Shown: positions 36,681 to 46,868 of the stretch, in pieces
Layout of the letters: every line of letters begins with the position of its first letter
How positions within the stretch are numbered: position 1 is the first letter of the stretch
Assembly (NCBI RefSeq): GCF_014193375.1
Contig: NZ_JACHZF010000008.1
Span: forward strand, 102,055-166,054
DNA: 64,000 nucleotides
From: Halomonas campaniensis
Lineage (GTDB): Bacteria > Pseudomonadota > Gammaproteobacteria > Pseudomonadales > Halomonadaceae
Direction of reading: 5' to 3'
Program-made: the position numbers and the translations under genes
The notes under the pieces: generated by a model
The model's database searches: none
What the model was told of the DNA's origin: nothing
The model's input: the letters and a program-made list of their open reading frames with translations, nothing else

Positions 36681-38042
36681 ATGCCCGACACCATTTCCAG
36701 CATCATCTCGCCGGAAGGCAGCCTGGAGATCCTCTCCCAGCATGAGGTGGCGCGCCTGCACGACACCTCGAAGCGCGGCCTGCACGACCTGCTGCGCCGC
36801 TGTGCCCTGGCCGTGCTCAACTGCGGCTCGCCCACCGATGACAGCGTGGCGCTGATGGAGACCTACGCGGACTTCGACATCGAGGTGGTCCCCCAGGACC
36901 GCGGCGTGCGCCTCAAGCTCACCAATGCCCCGGCCGAGGCCTTCGTCGACGGCAAGATGATCCGCGGCATCCGCGAGCACCTCTCGGCCGTGCTGCGCGA
37001 CATCGTCTACGTCTACAACGAGATCCAGGGGCACCAGCGCTTCGACCTCTCCACCGCCGAGGGGACCACCAACGCGGTGTTCCACATCCTGCGCAAGGCC
37101 GGCACCCTGAAGCCGGGGCGGGACCCGAGCCTGGTGGTCTGCTGGGGGGGCCACTCGATCTCGCGGGAGGAGTACGAGTACAGCAAGGACGTGGGCTACC
37201 ACCTCGGCCTGCGCGAGATGGACATCTGCACCGGCTGCGGTCCCGGGGCCATGAAGGGCCCGATGAAGGGGGCCAACGTGGCCCACGCCAAGCAGCGCCG
37301 GCGCGAGGGCCGCTACCTGGGGGTCTCGGAGCCCGGCATCATCGCCGCCGAGGCCCCCAACCCCATCGTCAACGAGCTGGTGGTGATGCCGGACATCGAG
37401 AAGCGCCTGGAGGCCTTCGTGCGCCTGGGCCACGGCATCATCGTCTTCCCCGGCGGCGTGGGCACCGCCGAGGAGATCCTCTACCTGCTCGGCATCCTGC
37501 TGCATCCCGACAATGCCGACATGGCGCTGCCGGTGATCTTCAGCGGGCCCGCCGACAGCGCCGACTACTTCCAGCGCATCGACGAGTTCCTGGCCTACAC
37601 CCTCGGCGAGGAGGTCCGCCGCCTCTACCGCATCATCATCGACGACCCCACCGAGGTGGCGCGCACCATGCGCAAGGGCATCGACCAAGTCGGCGACTAC
37701 CGGCGCGCCCGCCAGGACGCCTTCTACTACAACTGGCGGCTGACCATCGACCGCCACTTCCAGGAGACCTTCGAGCCCACCCACGAGGCCATGGCCGGCC
37801 TGGCCCTGCATCGCCAGCAGCCGGTCCACGAGCTGGCCGCCAACCTGCGTCGCGCCTTCTCGGGCATCGTGGCGGGCAACGTCAAGGAGCAGGGCATCCG
37901 CGCCATCAAGGCCCACGGCCCCTTCCGGCTCAGCGCCGAACCGGAGCTGATGCGCCGCCTCGACGAGCTGCTCGACTCCTTCGTGGCCCAGGGGCGCATG
38001 AAGCTCTCGGGCGACTACGTGCCCTGCTATACGCTGGGGTAA
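36681..38042 (+). CDS. ppnN: Pyrimidine/purine nucleotide 5'-monophosphate nucleosidase PpnN
   Basis: A 453-residue LOG-family protein like E. coli PpnN (YgdH), which cleaves nucleoside monophosphates to base and ribose 5-phosphate and is stimulated by (p)ppGpp in E. coli. The LOG motif is seen as FPGGVGTAEEILYLL, with the preceding TGCGPGAMKGPMKGA block. N-terminal extension (about 120 residues) and C-terminal DUF3412-like part match the long PpnN form. ATG 36681 follows AAGGAC. The TAA stop is followed after two bases by seven GCGCCGA repeats. Confidence 0.94.
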   Translation: MPDTISSIISPEGSLEILSQHEVARLHDTSKRGLHDLLRRCALAVLNCGSPTDDSVALMETYADFDIEVVPQDRGVRLKLTNAPAEAFVDGKMIRGIREHLSAVLRDIVYVYNEIQGHQRFDLSTAEGTTNAVFHILRKAGTLKPGRDPSLVVCWGGHSISREEYEYSKDVGYHLGLREMDICTGCGPGAMKGPMKGANVAHAKQRRREGRYLGVSEPGIIAAEAPNPIVNELVVMPDIEKRLEAFVRLGHGIIVFPGGVGTAEEILYLLGILLHPDNADMALPVIFSGPADSADYFQRIDEFLAYTLGEEVRRLYRIIIDDPTEVARTMRKGIDQVGDYRRARQDAFYYNWRLTIDRHFQETFEPTHEAMAGLALHRQQPVHELAANLRRAFSGIVAGNVKEQGIRAIKAHGPFRLSAEPELMRRLDELLDSFVAQGRMKLSGDYVPCYTLG

Positions 38043-38043
38043 G

Positions 38044-38098
38044 GCGCCGAGCGCCGAGCGCCGAGCGCCGAGCGCCGAGCGCCGAGCGCCGAGCGCCG
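38044..38098 (+). repeat. GCGCCGA heptamer array after the ppnN stop (longest)
   Basis: Seven perfect GCGCCGA units (38044-38092) plus a six-base partial follow the ppnN TAA. They are followed by CAGGATGATG, similar to the regA array. The facing gene at 38227 ends inside an inverted, degenerate version. Confidence 0.85.
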
Positions 38099-38137
38099 CA
38101 GGATGATGACGCTGCCAATAATGCTCGCGTCAACGAA

Positions 38138-38170
38138 GAAACCCCGTCGGGCCAGGCCCGACGGGGTTTC
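38138..38170. terminator. Bidirectional intrinsic terminator
   Basis: GAAACCCCGTCGGGC and GCCCGACGGGGTTTC form a perfect 15-bp stem with loop CAG, flanked by AAGAAA and TTTCTCTT, so it can act on both strands. It lies between ppnN and the small membrane protein gene. Confidence 0.85.
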
Positions 38171-38212
38171 TCTTCATGTATCTTCAGCACCAGCCGCCCG
38201 TTGCCTCTTCAG

Positions 38213-38243
38213 CTGGGCGCCGGGCGCTAGGCGCTCGGCGCTC
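38213..38243 (-). repeat. Degenerate heptamer array overlapping a gene end
   Basis: GGCGCC-GGGCGCTAGGCGCTCGGCGCTC reads on the minus strand as GCGCCGA-like units. It contributes the last codons (RAPSA) and the TAG stop of the membrane protein gene at 38227. Confidence 0.6.
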
Positions 38244-38595
38244 TAACCCACAGCCACAGCGCGTGGAGCAGCAGCCCCAGGGTGGCGCCGTGGGCGAGCA
38301 GCAGCTCCCAGCCGATGAAGTCGGTGAACAGCGCGTGGTAGAGCCCCATGCCTGCCAGGCCGGCCACCAGGCTCACGCCCAGGCGGCCCAGCAGCGAGGG
38401 CAGGCGTCGCCTGGCCTCGCCATCCAGCATCCGCCAGTGGACCAGAGCGACGGCCGCCACCACGGCCAGGGCCATCAGGATCAGCGAGAGCCGGGTCTCG
38501 TGGCCCCCCGCCAGGTAACGCGGCACCGTGGCCAGCATCAGCAGCACCAGCCCCAGCATCAGGCTGAGGCGCTCGGGGGTCGGCTGGGCCCCCAC
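38227..38595 (-). CDS. Small integral membrane protein, unknown function
   Basis: A 122-residue protein with four predicted membrane spans (LMLGLVLLMLATVPRYLAG, LSLILMALAVVAAVALVHW, LGVSLVAGLAGMGLYHALF, LLLAHGATLGLLLHALWLW). Not recognised. It starts at GTG 38595 one base after the flavodoxin stop, with AAGGTGG 7-8 bases upstream, so it is cotranscribed and probably coupled with the flavodoxin. Its C-terminal RAPSA is encoded by the heptamer-type repeat, so the array may have altered this end. Confidence 0.7.
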   Translation of the reverse strand: MGAQPTPERLSLMLGLVLLMLATVPRYLAGGHETRLSLILMALAVVAAVALVHWRMLDGEARRRLPSLLGRLGVSLVAGLAGMGLYHALFTDFIGWELLLAHGATLGLLLHALWLWVRAPSA

Positions 38596-38596
38596 C

Positions 38597-39061
38597 TCAG
38601 GCCACCTTCAGCTGCTGGGTCTCGATCCACTCCTCGACCCAGGGCAGCGCGGCATCATCGGCCATGAAGGTTTCCATGGCGTCGATCTCCAGTCGTTCGC
38701 CCAGGCGCTGGGCGCCCTGGCCCTCGAGCAGCGCGTCGAGCTGGCGGCCGGCGCCGCAGAAGGTCTCGCCGTAGGAGCTGTCGCCCAGGGCGATCAGCCC
38801 GTAGCGCAGCGAGGGCAGCCCGGGGCTCTGCTCGTCCAGGGCGCGGGCGAAGGGCAGCAGGTTGCCGGGGATGTCGCCGCTGCCGGTGGTGGAGACGCAG
38901 AACAGCGCCAGGTCGGTGCGCGACCCGGTGAGGTCCTCGAGGGAGGGGTTCTCGAAGATGGCGACCTCGTAGCCGGCCTCCTCGAACAGCGGCTTGACCT
39001 GCTCGGCGACGTCGAGGGCGCCGCCATACATGGTTCCAACGAAGATCTTCAGCATGGGCAT
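38597..39061 (-). CDS. Flavodoxin (MioC-like)
   Basis: A 154-residue FMN-binding flavodoxin domain protein. The phosphate-binding loop VGTMYGGALDVAEQV replaces the canonical T/SxTGxT; FCVSTTGSGDIPGN and the IALGDSSYGETFCGAGRQLD segment contact the flavin. The latter block is typical of MioC and the flavodoxin domains of sulfite reductase/CPR proteins. MioC takes part in electron transfer, for instance for biotin synthase. Alternative start one MP dipeptide later at 39055. No partner reductase adjoins. Confidence 0.85.
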   Translation of the reverse strand: MPMLKIFVGTMYGGALDVAEQVKPLFEEAGYEVAIFENPSLEDLTGSRTDLALFCVSTTGSGDIPGNLLPFARALDEQSPGLPSLRYGLIALGDSSYGETFCGAGRQLDALLEGQGAQRLGERLEIDAMETFMADDAALPWVEEWIETQQLKVA

Positions 39062-39188
39062 GTCTTGGATTTACCTGAGAATAATACTCGGATACTAACA
39101 CGACGCATTGCCGGACCGCATCCTTGCCAGACGCGAGGCGGGGCATTTCGTCGCACCCGTTGCCCTGCGGGTCGCGGCAAAGACCCAG

Positions 39189-39194
39189 TATAAT
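39189..39194 (+). promoter_or_regulatory. Consensus -10 box upstream of DUF2788 gene
   Basis: A perfect TATAAT sits 35 bases upstream of the start codon at 39229. The -35 region at the proper distance (TGCGGG) is poor, so activity may need a factor or upstream elements. Confidence 0.55.
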
Positions 39195-39228
39195 GGTCGG
39201 TCATTTCCTTCCCCTGCACGGAGGCGTC

Positions 39229-39438
39229 ATGCAGCAGACCTTCGAGGCCTGGATCACCCCGATCATGATCGGCGGCCTGATCCTGTTCATGGCCTTCATC
39301 ATCTGGGACCTGGCGAAGAAGTCCAACGCCGGTCGGTTCGGCACCATCATGCTCTTCGTGGTGCTGGGCGCCGGGATGCTGGGCTACGTCTTCAAGGTGG
39401 TGATCACCTGGCTACTGGAGAACGGCGGCGGCGTCTGA
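39229..39438 (+). CDS. DUF2788 small membrane protein
   Basis: A 69-residue protein with two membrane helices (ITPIMIGGLILFMAFIIWDLAK and FGTIMLFVVLGAGMLGYVFKVVI), separated by KKSNAGRFG. The pattern matches DUF2788, widespread in gammaproteobacteria and without a known role. ATG 39229 has GGAGG 4-5 bases upstream and a TATAAT box. It is monocistronic and ends before a hairpin shared with ihfA. Confidence 0.8.
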   Translation: MQQTFEAWITPIMIGGLILFMAFIIWDLAKKSNAGRFGTIMLFVVLGAGMLGYVFKVVITWLLENGGGV

Positions 39439-39453
39439 CCTGGCCCCTGATCA

Positions 39454-39487
39454 CGCGAAACGCCACCCCGAGGGGTGGCGTTTCGCG
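39454..39487 (+). terminator. Bidirectional terminator, DUF2788 / ihfA
   Basis: CGCGAAACGCCACC and GGTGGCGTTTCGCG pair through the closing CC-CGAG-GG tetraloop to give a 15-bp stem. It lies between convergent genes. Confidence 0.7.
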
Positions 39488-39524
39488 TTGACGGGCTCAT
39501 GCCGACACAGGGTCACGGTTCGCG

Positions 39525-39827
39525 TCAGGGCGCCTCCCCACGGTAGCCCTCGACCTGGCTCTTGAGCTTCTGGCCAGGACGGAAGGTCACCACCCGCCGC
39601 GCCGAGATCGGGATCTCCTCGCCGGTCTTGGGATTACGACCAGGCCGCTCGCGCTTGTCGCGGAGGTCGAAGTTGCCGAAGCCCGACAGCTTGACCTGCT
39701 CGTTCTCGCGCAGGCAGGCGCGGATCTCCTCGAAGAAGGCCTCCACCATGGACTTGGCCTCGCGCTTGGAGAGGCCAAGTTCGGCATGCAGGTGTTCGGC
39801 CAGCTCCGCCTTGGTCAGTGCACCCAT
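39525..39827 (-). CDS. ihfA: Integration host factor subunit alpha
   Basis: A 100-residue HU/IHF-type DNA-bending protein. [35 protein letters not shown] is the dimerisation region; [34 protein letters not shown] includes the beta arm with the intercalating proline (RPGRNPKTG). It lies 72 bases downstream of pheT, the location of ihfA in E. coli and many relatives, which separates it from ihfB and hupA/B. ATG 39827 follows GAGGGAG. Confidence 0.97.
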   Translation of the reverse strand: MGALTKAELAEHLHAELGLSKREAKSMVEAFFEEIRACLRENEQVKLSGFGNFDLRDKRERPGRNPKTGEEIPISARRVVTFRPGQKLKSQVEGYRGEAP

Positions 39828-39899
39828 GTTCACTCCCTCGTAGTGGGGTCCGCCATGCCGACCGACCTCCACCCAGCGGAGAGCCTGGGCGTCCGGCGA

Positions 39900-42281
39900 T
39901 CATCCGCGCAGTTCCGCCCCCAGGTGCTGACGGGACTCGGCGACGATGGCATCGACCAACTGATTGATTTCCTCGTCATTCAGCGTGCGCGAAGGATGCT
40001 GCCAGGTCAAGCCCAGCGCCACGCTCTTGCGCCCCTCCGGCACGCCCTTGCCCTGGTAGACGTCGAACAGCCGGCACTCCGTCAGCCATTCACTGGCCTG
40101 CCCGCGCAGCGTATCCAGCAGCGCCTGAACCGGCAGCTCCTCGTCGACCAGGAACGCCAGGTCGCGACGCACCTCGGGGTAGCGGGAGAGCGGCATGAAG
40201 GCCGGCACGCGGCCATGGGTCAGGGCATCGAGGCGCACCTCGAACAGCACGGCATCCACCTTCAGCCCCAGCTCGGCGCGCACGGCCGGGTGCAGGGTGC
40301 CGATCCAGCCGGCCTCCTCGCCGCGATGCAGCACCCTGGCACACTGGCCGGGATGCAGCGCCGAGTGCTCGGCCGGCTCGAAGCGCCACGCCTCGGGCTC
40401 GCCGCCCATGGCCAGCAGGCTCTCCAGGTCACCCTTGAGGTCGAAGAAGTCGACCGGCGACTTCGCGCCGGCCCAGCCCTCGGGCTCCCGCGAGCCGCAG
40501 ACCAGGGCCCCGAGCATGGGCGTCTGGTGCAGGGCATCGAGGTCGCCGCGGAAGGTCAGGCCGGTCTCGAACAGCCGCACCCGGGTCTGCTGGCGGTTGA
40601 GGTTGTGCTGCAGGGCACGCACCAGCCCCGGGAAGAGGCTGGCCCGCATCACCGACAGGTCGCTGGAGATCGGGTTGGCCAGCACCGGTGAGACCGCCTC
40701 GGGCAGCAGGGCCCGCTGCATCTCCGGGGCCACGAAGCTGTAGGTCACCGCCTCCTGGTAGCCCCGGGCGACCATCTGGCGACGCAGCAGCGCCAGGGGC
40801 GTGCGTGCCTCCTGGTCGGGGCGCAGCGCCAGCCGGGCCGCCGGGCGACGCACCGGAAGCCGGTTGTAGCCGTGGATACGCGCCACCTCCTCGATCAGGT
40901 CCTCCTCGATGGCGATGTCGAAGCGCCAGCTCGGCGCCTGGGCCTGCCACCCCTCGTCGGTGGTCTCGACGGCCATGCCCAGGCGCTCGAGGATCTCGGC
41001 CACCTCGTCGACGGGCAGCGACTTGCCCAGCGCCTGCTCGAGGCGGGCGGCCCGCAGGTGCACCTCGCGCTCGCCCGGCAGGTGCTCGGCACTGGCCACC
41101 TCGACCAGCGGCCCCGGCTCACCGCCGGTGATCTCGAGCAGCAGCGCCGTGGCGCGCTCGGCCGCCTCGCGGGCCAGCCGCGGGTCCACACCGCGCTCGA
41201 AGCGGTGGGAGGCGTCGGTATGCAGGCCATAGGAGCGCGCCTGGCCGGCCACCGCCAGCGGCGAGAAGTAGGCCGACTCCAGGAAGATGTCGCGGGTCTC
41301 GCTGTTCACCCCGGAGTGCTCGCCGCCCATCACGCCGGCGATGGCCAGCGGGCCGCGCTCGTCGGCGATCACCAGGGTCGCGTCGTCCAGGGTGATCTCC
41401 TTGCCGTCGAGCAGCACCAGCCGCTCGCCCTCGCGGGCCAGGCGAACCACCACGGCCCCGTGCAGGTGGGCGCGATCGAAGGCGTGCAGGGGCTGGCCGA
41501 GCTCGAGCATCACGTAGTTGGTGACATCCACCACCGGGTCGATGGCGCGAATGCCGCTGCGACGCAGCCGCTCCACCATCCACAGCGGGGTCTCGGCGCC
41601 GACGTCGACGCCCTTGATCAGCCGGCCCAGGTAGCGCGGGCAGCGTTCGGCGTCCTCGACGCGCACCGGGAAGGTCTCGTCGTGGCTGGCCGCCACCGGG
41701 GCGATGGCCGGGCCCTGGACCGGCAGGCGGTTGAGCACCCCGACCTCGCGGGCCATGCCCATGAGGCTCAGGCAGTCACCGCGGTTGGGCGTCAGGTCCA
41801 CCTCGATGGTGTGGTCGTCCAGCCTCAGCCAGTCACGGAACCCCTCGCCTACCGGCGCGGCGGCCGGCAGCTCGAGGATCCCCGGCGAGGTCTCCTCCTC
41901 CAGGCCCAGCTCGGAGGCGGAGCAGATCATCCCGCGGGACTCCTGGCCGCGCAGCTTGGCCTTCCTGATCGTGAAGTCGCCGGGCAGCACGGCGCCGACC
42001 CGCGCGAAGGGCACCTTCTGCCCCACCGCGACGTTCGGCGCGCCGCAGACCACCTGAACCGGCTCGCCCGAGCCGTCGTCGACCCGGCAGACGTTCAGCT
42101 TGTCGGCGTCGGGGTGCTGGGTCTTCTCCAGCACTTCGGCCACCACCACGCCCTCGAAGGCCGCCGCCACGGGCTCCACCGCATCCACCTCGAGGCCGGC
42201 CATGGTGATCTGGTCGGCCAGCGCCTGGGTCGCGAGCTGCGGCGAGACCCATTCGCGCAGCCACTGTTCGGAAAATTTCAT
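39900..42281 (-). CDS. pheT: Phenylalanyl-tRNA synthetase beta chain
   Basis: A 793-residue beta subunit of normal length. N-terminal tRNA-binding (EMAP-like) domain with TQHPDADKLNVCRVD; editing domain B3/B4 and B5 domain in the middle; C-terminal anticodon-binding FDX-ACB domain (PLSRYPEVRRDLAFLVDEELP, EGRKSVALGLTWQHPSRTLNDEEI). It pairs with PheS, encoded 34 bases upstream, to form the alpha2beta2 synthetase. Confidence 0.98.
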   Translation of the reverse strand: MKFSEQWLREWVSPQLATQALADQITMAGLEVDAVEPVAAAFEGVVVAEVLEKTQHPDADKLNVCRVDDGSGEPVQVVCGAPNVAVGQKVPFARVGAVLPGDFTIRKAKLRGQESRGMICSASELGLEEETSPGILELPAAAPVGEGFRDWLRLDDHTIEVDLTPNRGDCLSLMGMAREVGVLNRLPVQGPAIAPVAASHDETFPVRVEDAERCPRYLGRLIKGVDVGAETPLWMVERLRRSGIRAIDPVVDVTNYVMLELGQPLHAFDRAHLHGAVVVRLAREGERLVLLDGKEITLDDATLVIADERGPLAIAGVMGGEHSGVNSETRDIFLESAYFSPLAVAGQARSYGLHTDASHRFERGVDPRLAREAAERATALLLEITGGEPGPLVEVASAEHLPGEREVHLRAARLEQALGKSLPVDEVAEILERLGMAVETTDEGWQAQAPSWRFDIAIEEDLIEEVARIHGYNRLPVRRPAARLALRPDQEARTPLALLRRQMVARGYQEAVTYSFVAPEMQRALLPEAVSPVLANPISSDLSVMRASLFPGLVRALQHNLNRQQTRVRLFETGLTFRGDLDALHQTPMLGALVCGSREPEGWAGAKSPVDFFDLKGDLESLLAMGGEPEAWRFEPAEHSALHPGQCARVLHRGEEAGWIGTLHPAVRAELGLKVDAVLFEVRLDALTHGRVPAFMPLSRYPEVRRDLAFLVDEELPVQALLDTLRGQASEWLTECRLFDVYQGKGVPEGRKSVALGLTWQHPSRTLNDEEINQLVDAIVAESRQHLGAELRG

Positions 42282-42315
42282 GACATATCCTGTGTTGTGC
42301 GGGTGCGATGGACGA

Positions 42316-43836
<1,521 letters not shown>

Positions 43837-43846
43837 CTACCAAGGG

Positions 43847-44041
43847 TTACAGGTTGGGCAGCATCCGCTGGATGAGCGCCTTGTCGGCGTCGTGGATCTG
43901 CTTCATGCCGCGCAGATGACGCTTCCGCTTGGTGGACTTCTTGGTCAGGATGTGGCTACGGAACGACTGCTTGTGCTTGAAGCCGTTGGCCGTCTTCTTG
44001 AAGCGCTTGGCAGCGCCACTGTTGCTCTTGATTTTCGGCAT
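43847..44041 (-). CDS. rpmI: 50S ribosomal protein L35
   Basis: A 64-residue basic protein starting [20 protein letters not shown] and ending LIQRMLPNL, an ordinary L35. Located in the conserved infC-rpmI-rplT order. Confidence 0.99.
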   Translation of the reverse strand: MPKIKSNSGAAKRFKKTANGFKHKQSFRSHILTKKSTKRKRHLRGMKQIHDADKALIQRMLPNL

Positions 44042-44128
44042 GAGTTTGACTCCGCTCGAGGTTTCTTGAGAAAACCCGGGGCCGACGGAAGGCGAGGACG
44101 CCTTCCGCCCGTTGGACTGGCCGTCGGA

Positions 44129-44668
44129 TCACTTCTTCTTGGGGGCAATGATCATGATCATCTGGCGCCCTTCCATCTTCGGGAAGGACTCCACGGTCCC
44201 GATCTCCTCGAGATCGGCGGCGATCCGTTCCATCAGCTTGCGGCCGAGGTCCTGATGCGCCATCTCACGACCGCGGAAGCGCAGCGTGACCTTGCCCTTG
44301 TCGCCACCTTCGAGGAAGCGGATCAGGTTTTTCAGCTTGACCTGATAATCGCCCTCGTCGGTGCCAGGCCGGAACTTGACTTCCTTGACCTGAATCTGCT
44401 TCGTCTTCTTCTTCTGGGCAGCCTTCTGCTTCTTCTGCTCGAAGACGAACTTGCCGTAGTCCATGATCTTGCAGACGATCGGATCGGCGTTGGAAATCTG
44501 CACGAGGTCCATTCCCGCGGCTTCGGCACGCTCCAGTGCATCACTGGTGGGCACGATGCCCAGCTGCTCGCCGTCGCTATCGATCAGGCGAACCTGATCC
44601 TCGGTAATGCGCTCGTTCATCGGGGGGCGCTTATCCTGGACGCGCCCTCTTGGGTTGCTTCGCTTGAT
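44129..44668 (-). CDS. infC: Translation initiation factor IF-3, AUC start
   Basis: A 179-residue IF-3 if translation starts at the ATC codon at 44668, giving [19 protein letters not shown] followed by [18 protein letters not shown] lies 8 bases before that ATC, whereas the first ATG (44620) has no Shine-Dalgarno sequence and would drop 16 conserved-length residues. E. coli infC likewise starts with a rare codon (AUU) and is autorepressed through IF-3 discrimination. [42 protein letters not shown] and [21 protein letters not shown] are family landmarks. It is 33 bases after thrS. Confidence 0.95.
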   Translation of the reverse strand: MKRSNPRGRVQDKRPPMNERITEDQVRLIDSDGEQLGIVPTSDALERAEAAGMDLVQISNADPIVCKIMDYGKFVFEQKKQKAAQKKKTKQIQVKEVKFRPGTDEGDYQVKLKNLIRFLEGGDKGKVTLRFRGREMAHQDLGRKLMERIAADLEEIGTVESFPKMEGRQMIMIIAPKKK

Positions 44669-44701
44669 CGCTCAGTCTCCTTAAGACGATTGACGATGTC
44701 G

Positions 44702-46600
44702 TCAGCCGAGTTCGGCGTTCAGACGCTCGATGAGGTCATCGACCCGCATGGTGCCAAGATCCTCGCCGCTGCGTGTCCGCACGGCCACCGAGTCGGCCTC
44801 GACTTCCTTATCTCCCACCACGAGGAGATAGGGAACTTTCTGCAACGTATGCTCGCGGATTTTAAAGCCGATCTTCTCGTTCCTCAAGTCCGCCCTGACG
44901 CGAAGGCCGATTTTCTGCAGCCGCTGCTCGAGATCGAGGACGTAGTCGCGCTGCGCATCGGTGATATTGAGGATCACCGCCTGCTGAGGCGCCAGCCACA
45001 GCGGCATGGCTCCGGCGTAGTGCTCGATCAGGATGCCGAGGAAGCGCTCGAAGGAGCCCAGGATCGCCCGGTGCAGCATGACCGGGGTCTTGCGGGCCCC
45101 GTCCTCGTCGACGAACTGGGCGCCGAGGCGACCCGGCAGGTTGAAGTCGAGCTGCAGGGTACCACACTGCCAGACCCGATTGAGACAGTCGCGCAGGGAG
45201 AACTCGATCTTGGGCCCGTAGAAGGCGCCCTCGCCCGGCTGCAGCTCCCATTCGAGCCCGGTGGCGTTCAGCGCCGCCTCGAGGCCTGCCTCGGCCCGGT
45301 CCCACATCTCGGGCTCGCCGAGGAAGTCATCGGGGCGGGTGGAGAGCTTGAGCTCCACGTCGTCGAAGCCGAGCTCCTGGTAGACCTTGAGGGTCAGGGC
45401 GATGAAGGCCTCGGCCTCGGCCTGGATCTGCTTCTCGGTGCAGAAGATATGGGCGTCGTCCTGGGTGAAGGCGCGCACCCGCATCAGGCCGTGCAGCGAG
45501 CCGGACGGCTCGTTGCGGTGGCAGCTGCCGAACTCGGCCAGGCGCAGCGGCAGGTCCCGGTAGCTCTTCAGCCCCTGGTTGAACACCTGCACGTGGCAGG
45601 GGCAGTTCATGGGCTTGACGGCGTACTCGCGCTTCTCGGACTCGGTGGTGAACATCAGGTCGCTGTAGTGGCCCCAGTGGCCGGACTTCTTCCACAGCGA
45701 GAGGTCCACCACCTGGGGCGTCCGGATCTCCTGGTAGCCGTTCTCGACCTGCACCCGGCGCATGTACTGCTCCAGGGCCTGGTACATGGTCCAGCCGTTG
45801 GGATGCCAGAACACCATGCCCGGGGCCTCCTCCTGGAGGTGGAAGAGGTCCATCTTCCTGGCCAGCTTGCGGTGGTCGCGCTTCTCGGCCTCCTCGAGGC
45901 GCTTGAGGTAGGCCTTGAGCTGCTTCTTGTCGGGCCAGGCAGTGCCGTAGATGCGGGTCAGCATCGGCTTGGTGGCGTCGCCCCGCCAGTAGGCGCCGGC
46001 CAGCTTGGTGAGCTTGAAGGCCTTCAGGTGCCGGGTTTTGGGCACATGGGGCCCCCGGCACATGTCGGTGTACTCTTCATGGTGGTAGAGGCGGATGGTC
46101 TCGCCTTCCGGGATCTCACGGACGATCTCCTGCTTGTAGGTCTCGTCGCGGTGCAGGAAGGTGAGCATGGCCTTGTCACGATCGACATACTCGCGGACCA
46201 CATCGTAGTCCTGGTCGATCAGCTGCTTCATGCGCTTCTCGATGGCCTCGAGGTCCTCCGGGGTGACGGAGCGGCCGAAATCGATGTCGTAGTAGAAGCC
46301 GTCCTCGATGACCGGGCCGATGGCCATCCTGGCCTCGGGATAGAGCTGCTTGACCGCATGGCCGATGAGGTGGGCGCAGGAGTGGCGAATGACCTCCAGG
46401 CCCTCGGGGTCGCGGGCCGTGAGTATCGCCACCTCGGCGTCACGGTCGATGACATCGGCGGCATCCACCGCCACGCCATCGATCTTGCCGGCCACGCAGG
46501 CCTTGGCCAGGCCGGGGCCGATGCTCTCGGCGAGCTGCATCACGGTGATCGGTTCGTCGAAGGGTCTCTGGCTGCCGTCGGGCAGGGTCACGATGGGCAT
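44702..46600 (-). CDS. thrS: Threonyl-tRNA synthetase
   Basis: A 632-residue class II synthetase of normal length: TGS domain ([21 protein letters not shown]), editing domain with the metal site H-x3-H ([16 protein letters not shown]), catalytic core with [11 protein letters not shown] (motif 1), NCPCHVQVF, and [16 protein letters not shown] (motif 2), and the C-terminal anticodon-binding domain. ATG 46600 (MPIVTLPDG) with AAGGA upstream is chosen over an upstream start that would add residues lacking conservation. It heads the thrS-infC-rpmI-rplT cluster. A thrS operator hairpin was not recognised. Confidence 0.98.
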   Translation of the reverse strand: MPIVTLPDGSQRPFDEPITVMQLAESIGPGLAKACVAGKIDGVAVDAADVIDRDAEVAILTARDPEGLEVIRHSCAHLIGHAVKQLYPEARMAIGPVIEDGFYYDIDFGRSVTPEDLEAIEKRMKQLIDQDYDVVREYVDRDKAMLTFLHRDETYKQEIVREIPEGETIRLYHHEEYTDMCRGPHVPKTRHLKAFKLTKLAGAYWRGDATKPMLTRIYGTAWPDKKQLKAYLKRLEEAEKRDHRKLARKMDLFHLQEEAPGMVFWHPNGWTMYQALEQYMRRVQVENGYQEIRTPQVVDLSLWKKSGHWGHYSDLMFTTESEKREYAVKPMNCPCHVQVFNQGLKSYRDLPLRLAEFGSCHRNEPSGSLHGLMRVRAFTQDDAHIFCTEKQIQAEAEAFIALTLKVYQELGFDDVELKLSTRPDDFLGEPEMWDRAEAGLEAALNATGLEWELQPGEGAFYGPKIEFSLRDCLNRVWQCGTLQLDFNLPGRLGAQFVDEDGARKTPVMLHRAILGSFERFLGILIEHYAGAMPLWLAPQQAVILNITDAQRDYVLDLEQRLQKIGLRVRADLRNEKIGFKIREHTLQKVPYLLVVGDKEVEADSVAVRTRSGEDLGTMRVDDLIERLNAELG

Positions 46601-46802
46601 GAAGGAGTCCTTGTGCGCAGTGGTGGCCCATACGAAAGACCACATGTCGCGTTGAACGGGAATGAAGGGTGAGGCGCCGCCCGCTGCCGACCTTCACGAC
46701 CCGGCGCGTCGTGGCGACGGGAGTGAGACGGTGCCGGCCTGGCGCGGCGAGGCAGTACCATACCAGAAGCGCGCGGCCCGGTGCCATCCTGCCCCAACGC
46801 AG

Positions 46803-46826
46803 CAGGGGCGCCCGAAGGCGCCCCTG
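46803..46826 (-). terminator. Hairpin after the OmpA-like lipoprotein gene
   Basis: CAGGGGCGCC and GGCGCCCCTG form a perfect 10-bp stem with tetraloop CGAA, 43 bases after the lipoprotein gene's stop. No T tract. It lies 200 bases upstream of the thrS start, in a gap without genes. Confidence 0.65.
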
Positions 46827-46868
46827 TGCGCGAGCCGTCAGGCTCGATCGGGTTTCTCGGCGGCCGGC

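Noticed and set aside
38044..38098. CRISPR-like array
   Set aside because: The units are 7 bp, directly adjacent, with no spacers; they are a microsatellite-type tandem repeat.
44129..44620. infC starting at ATG 44620
   Set aside because: No Shine-Dalgarno sequence and loss of the usual N-terminal segment; ATC 44668 has both.
43892..46672. 926-codon plus-strand frame over thrS-infC-rpmI
   Set aside because: Antisense to three conserved translation genes; no start context or domain.
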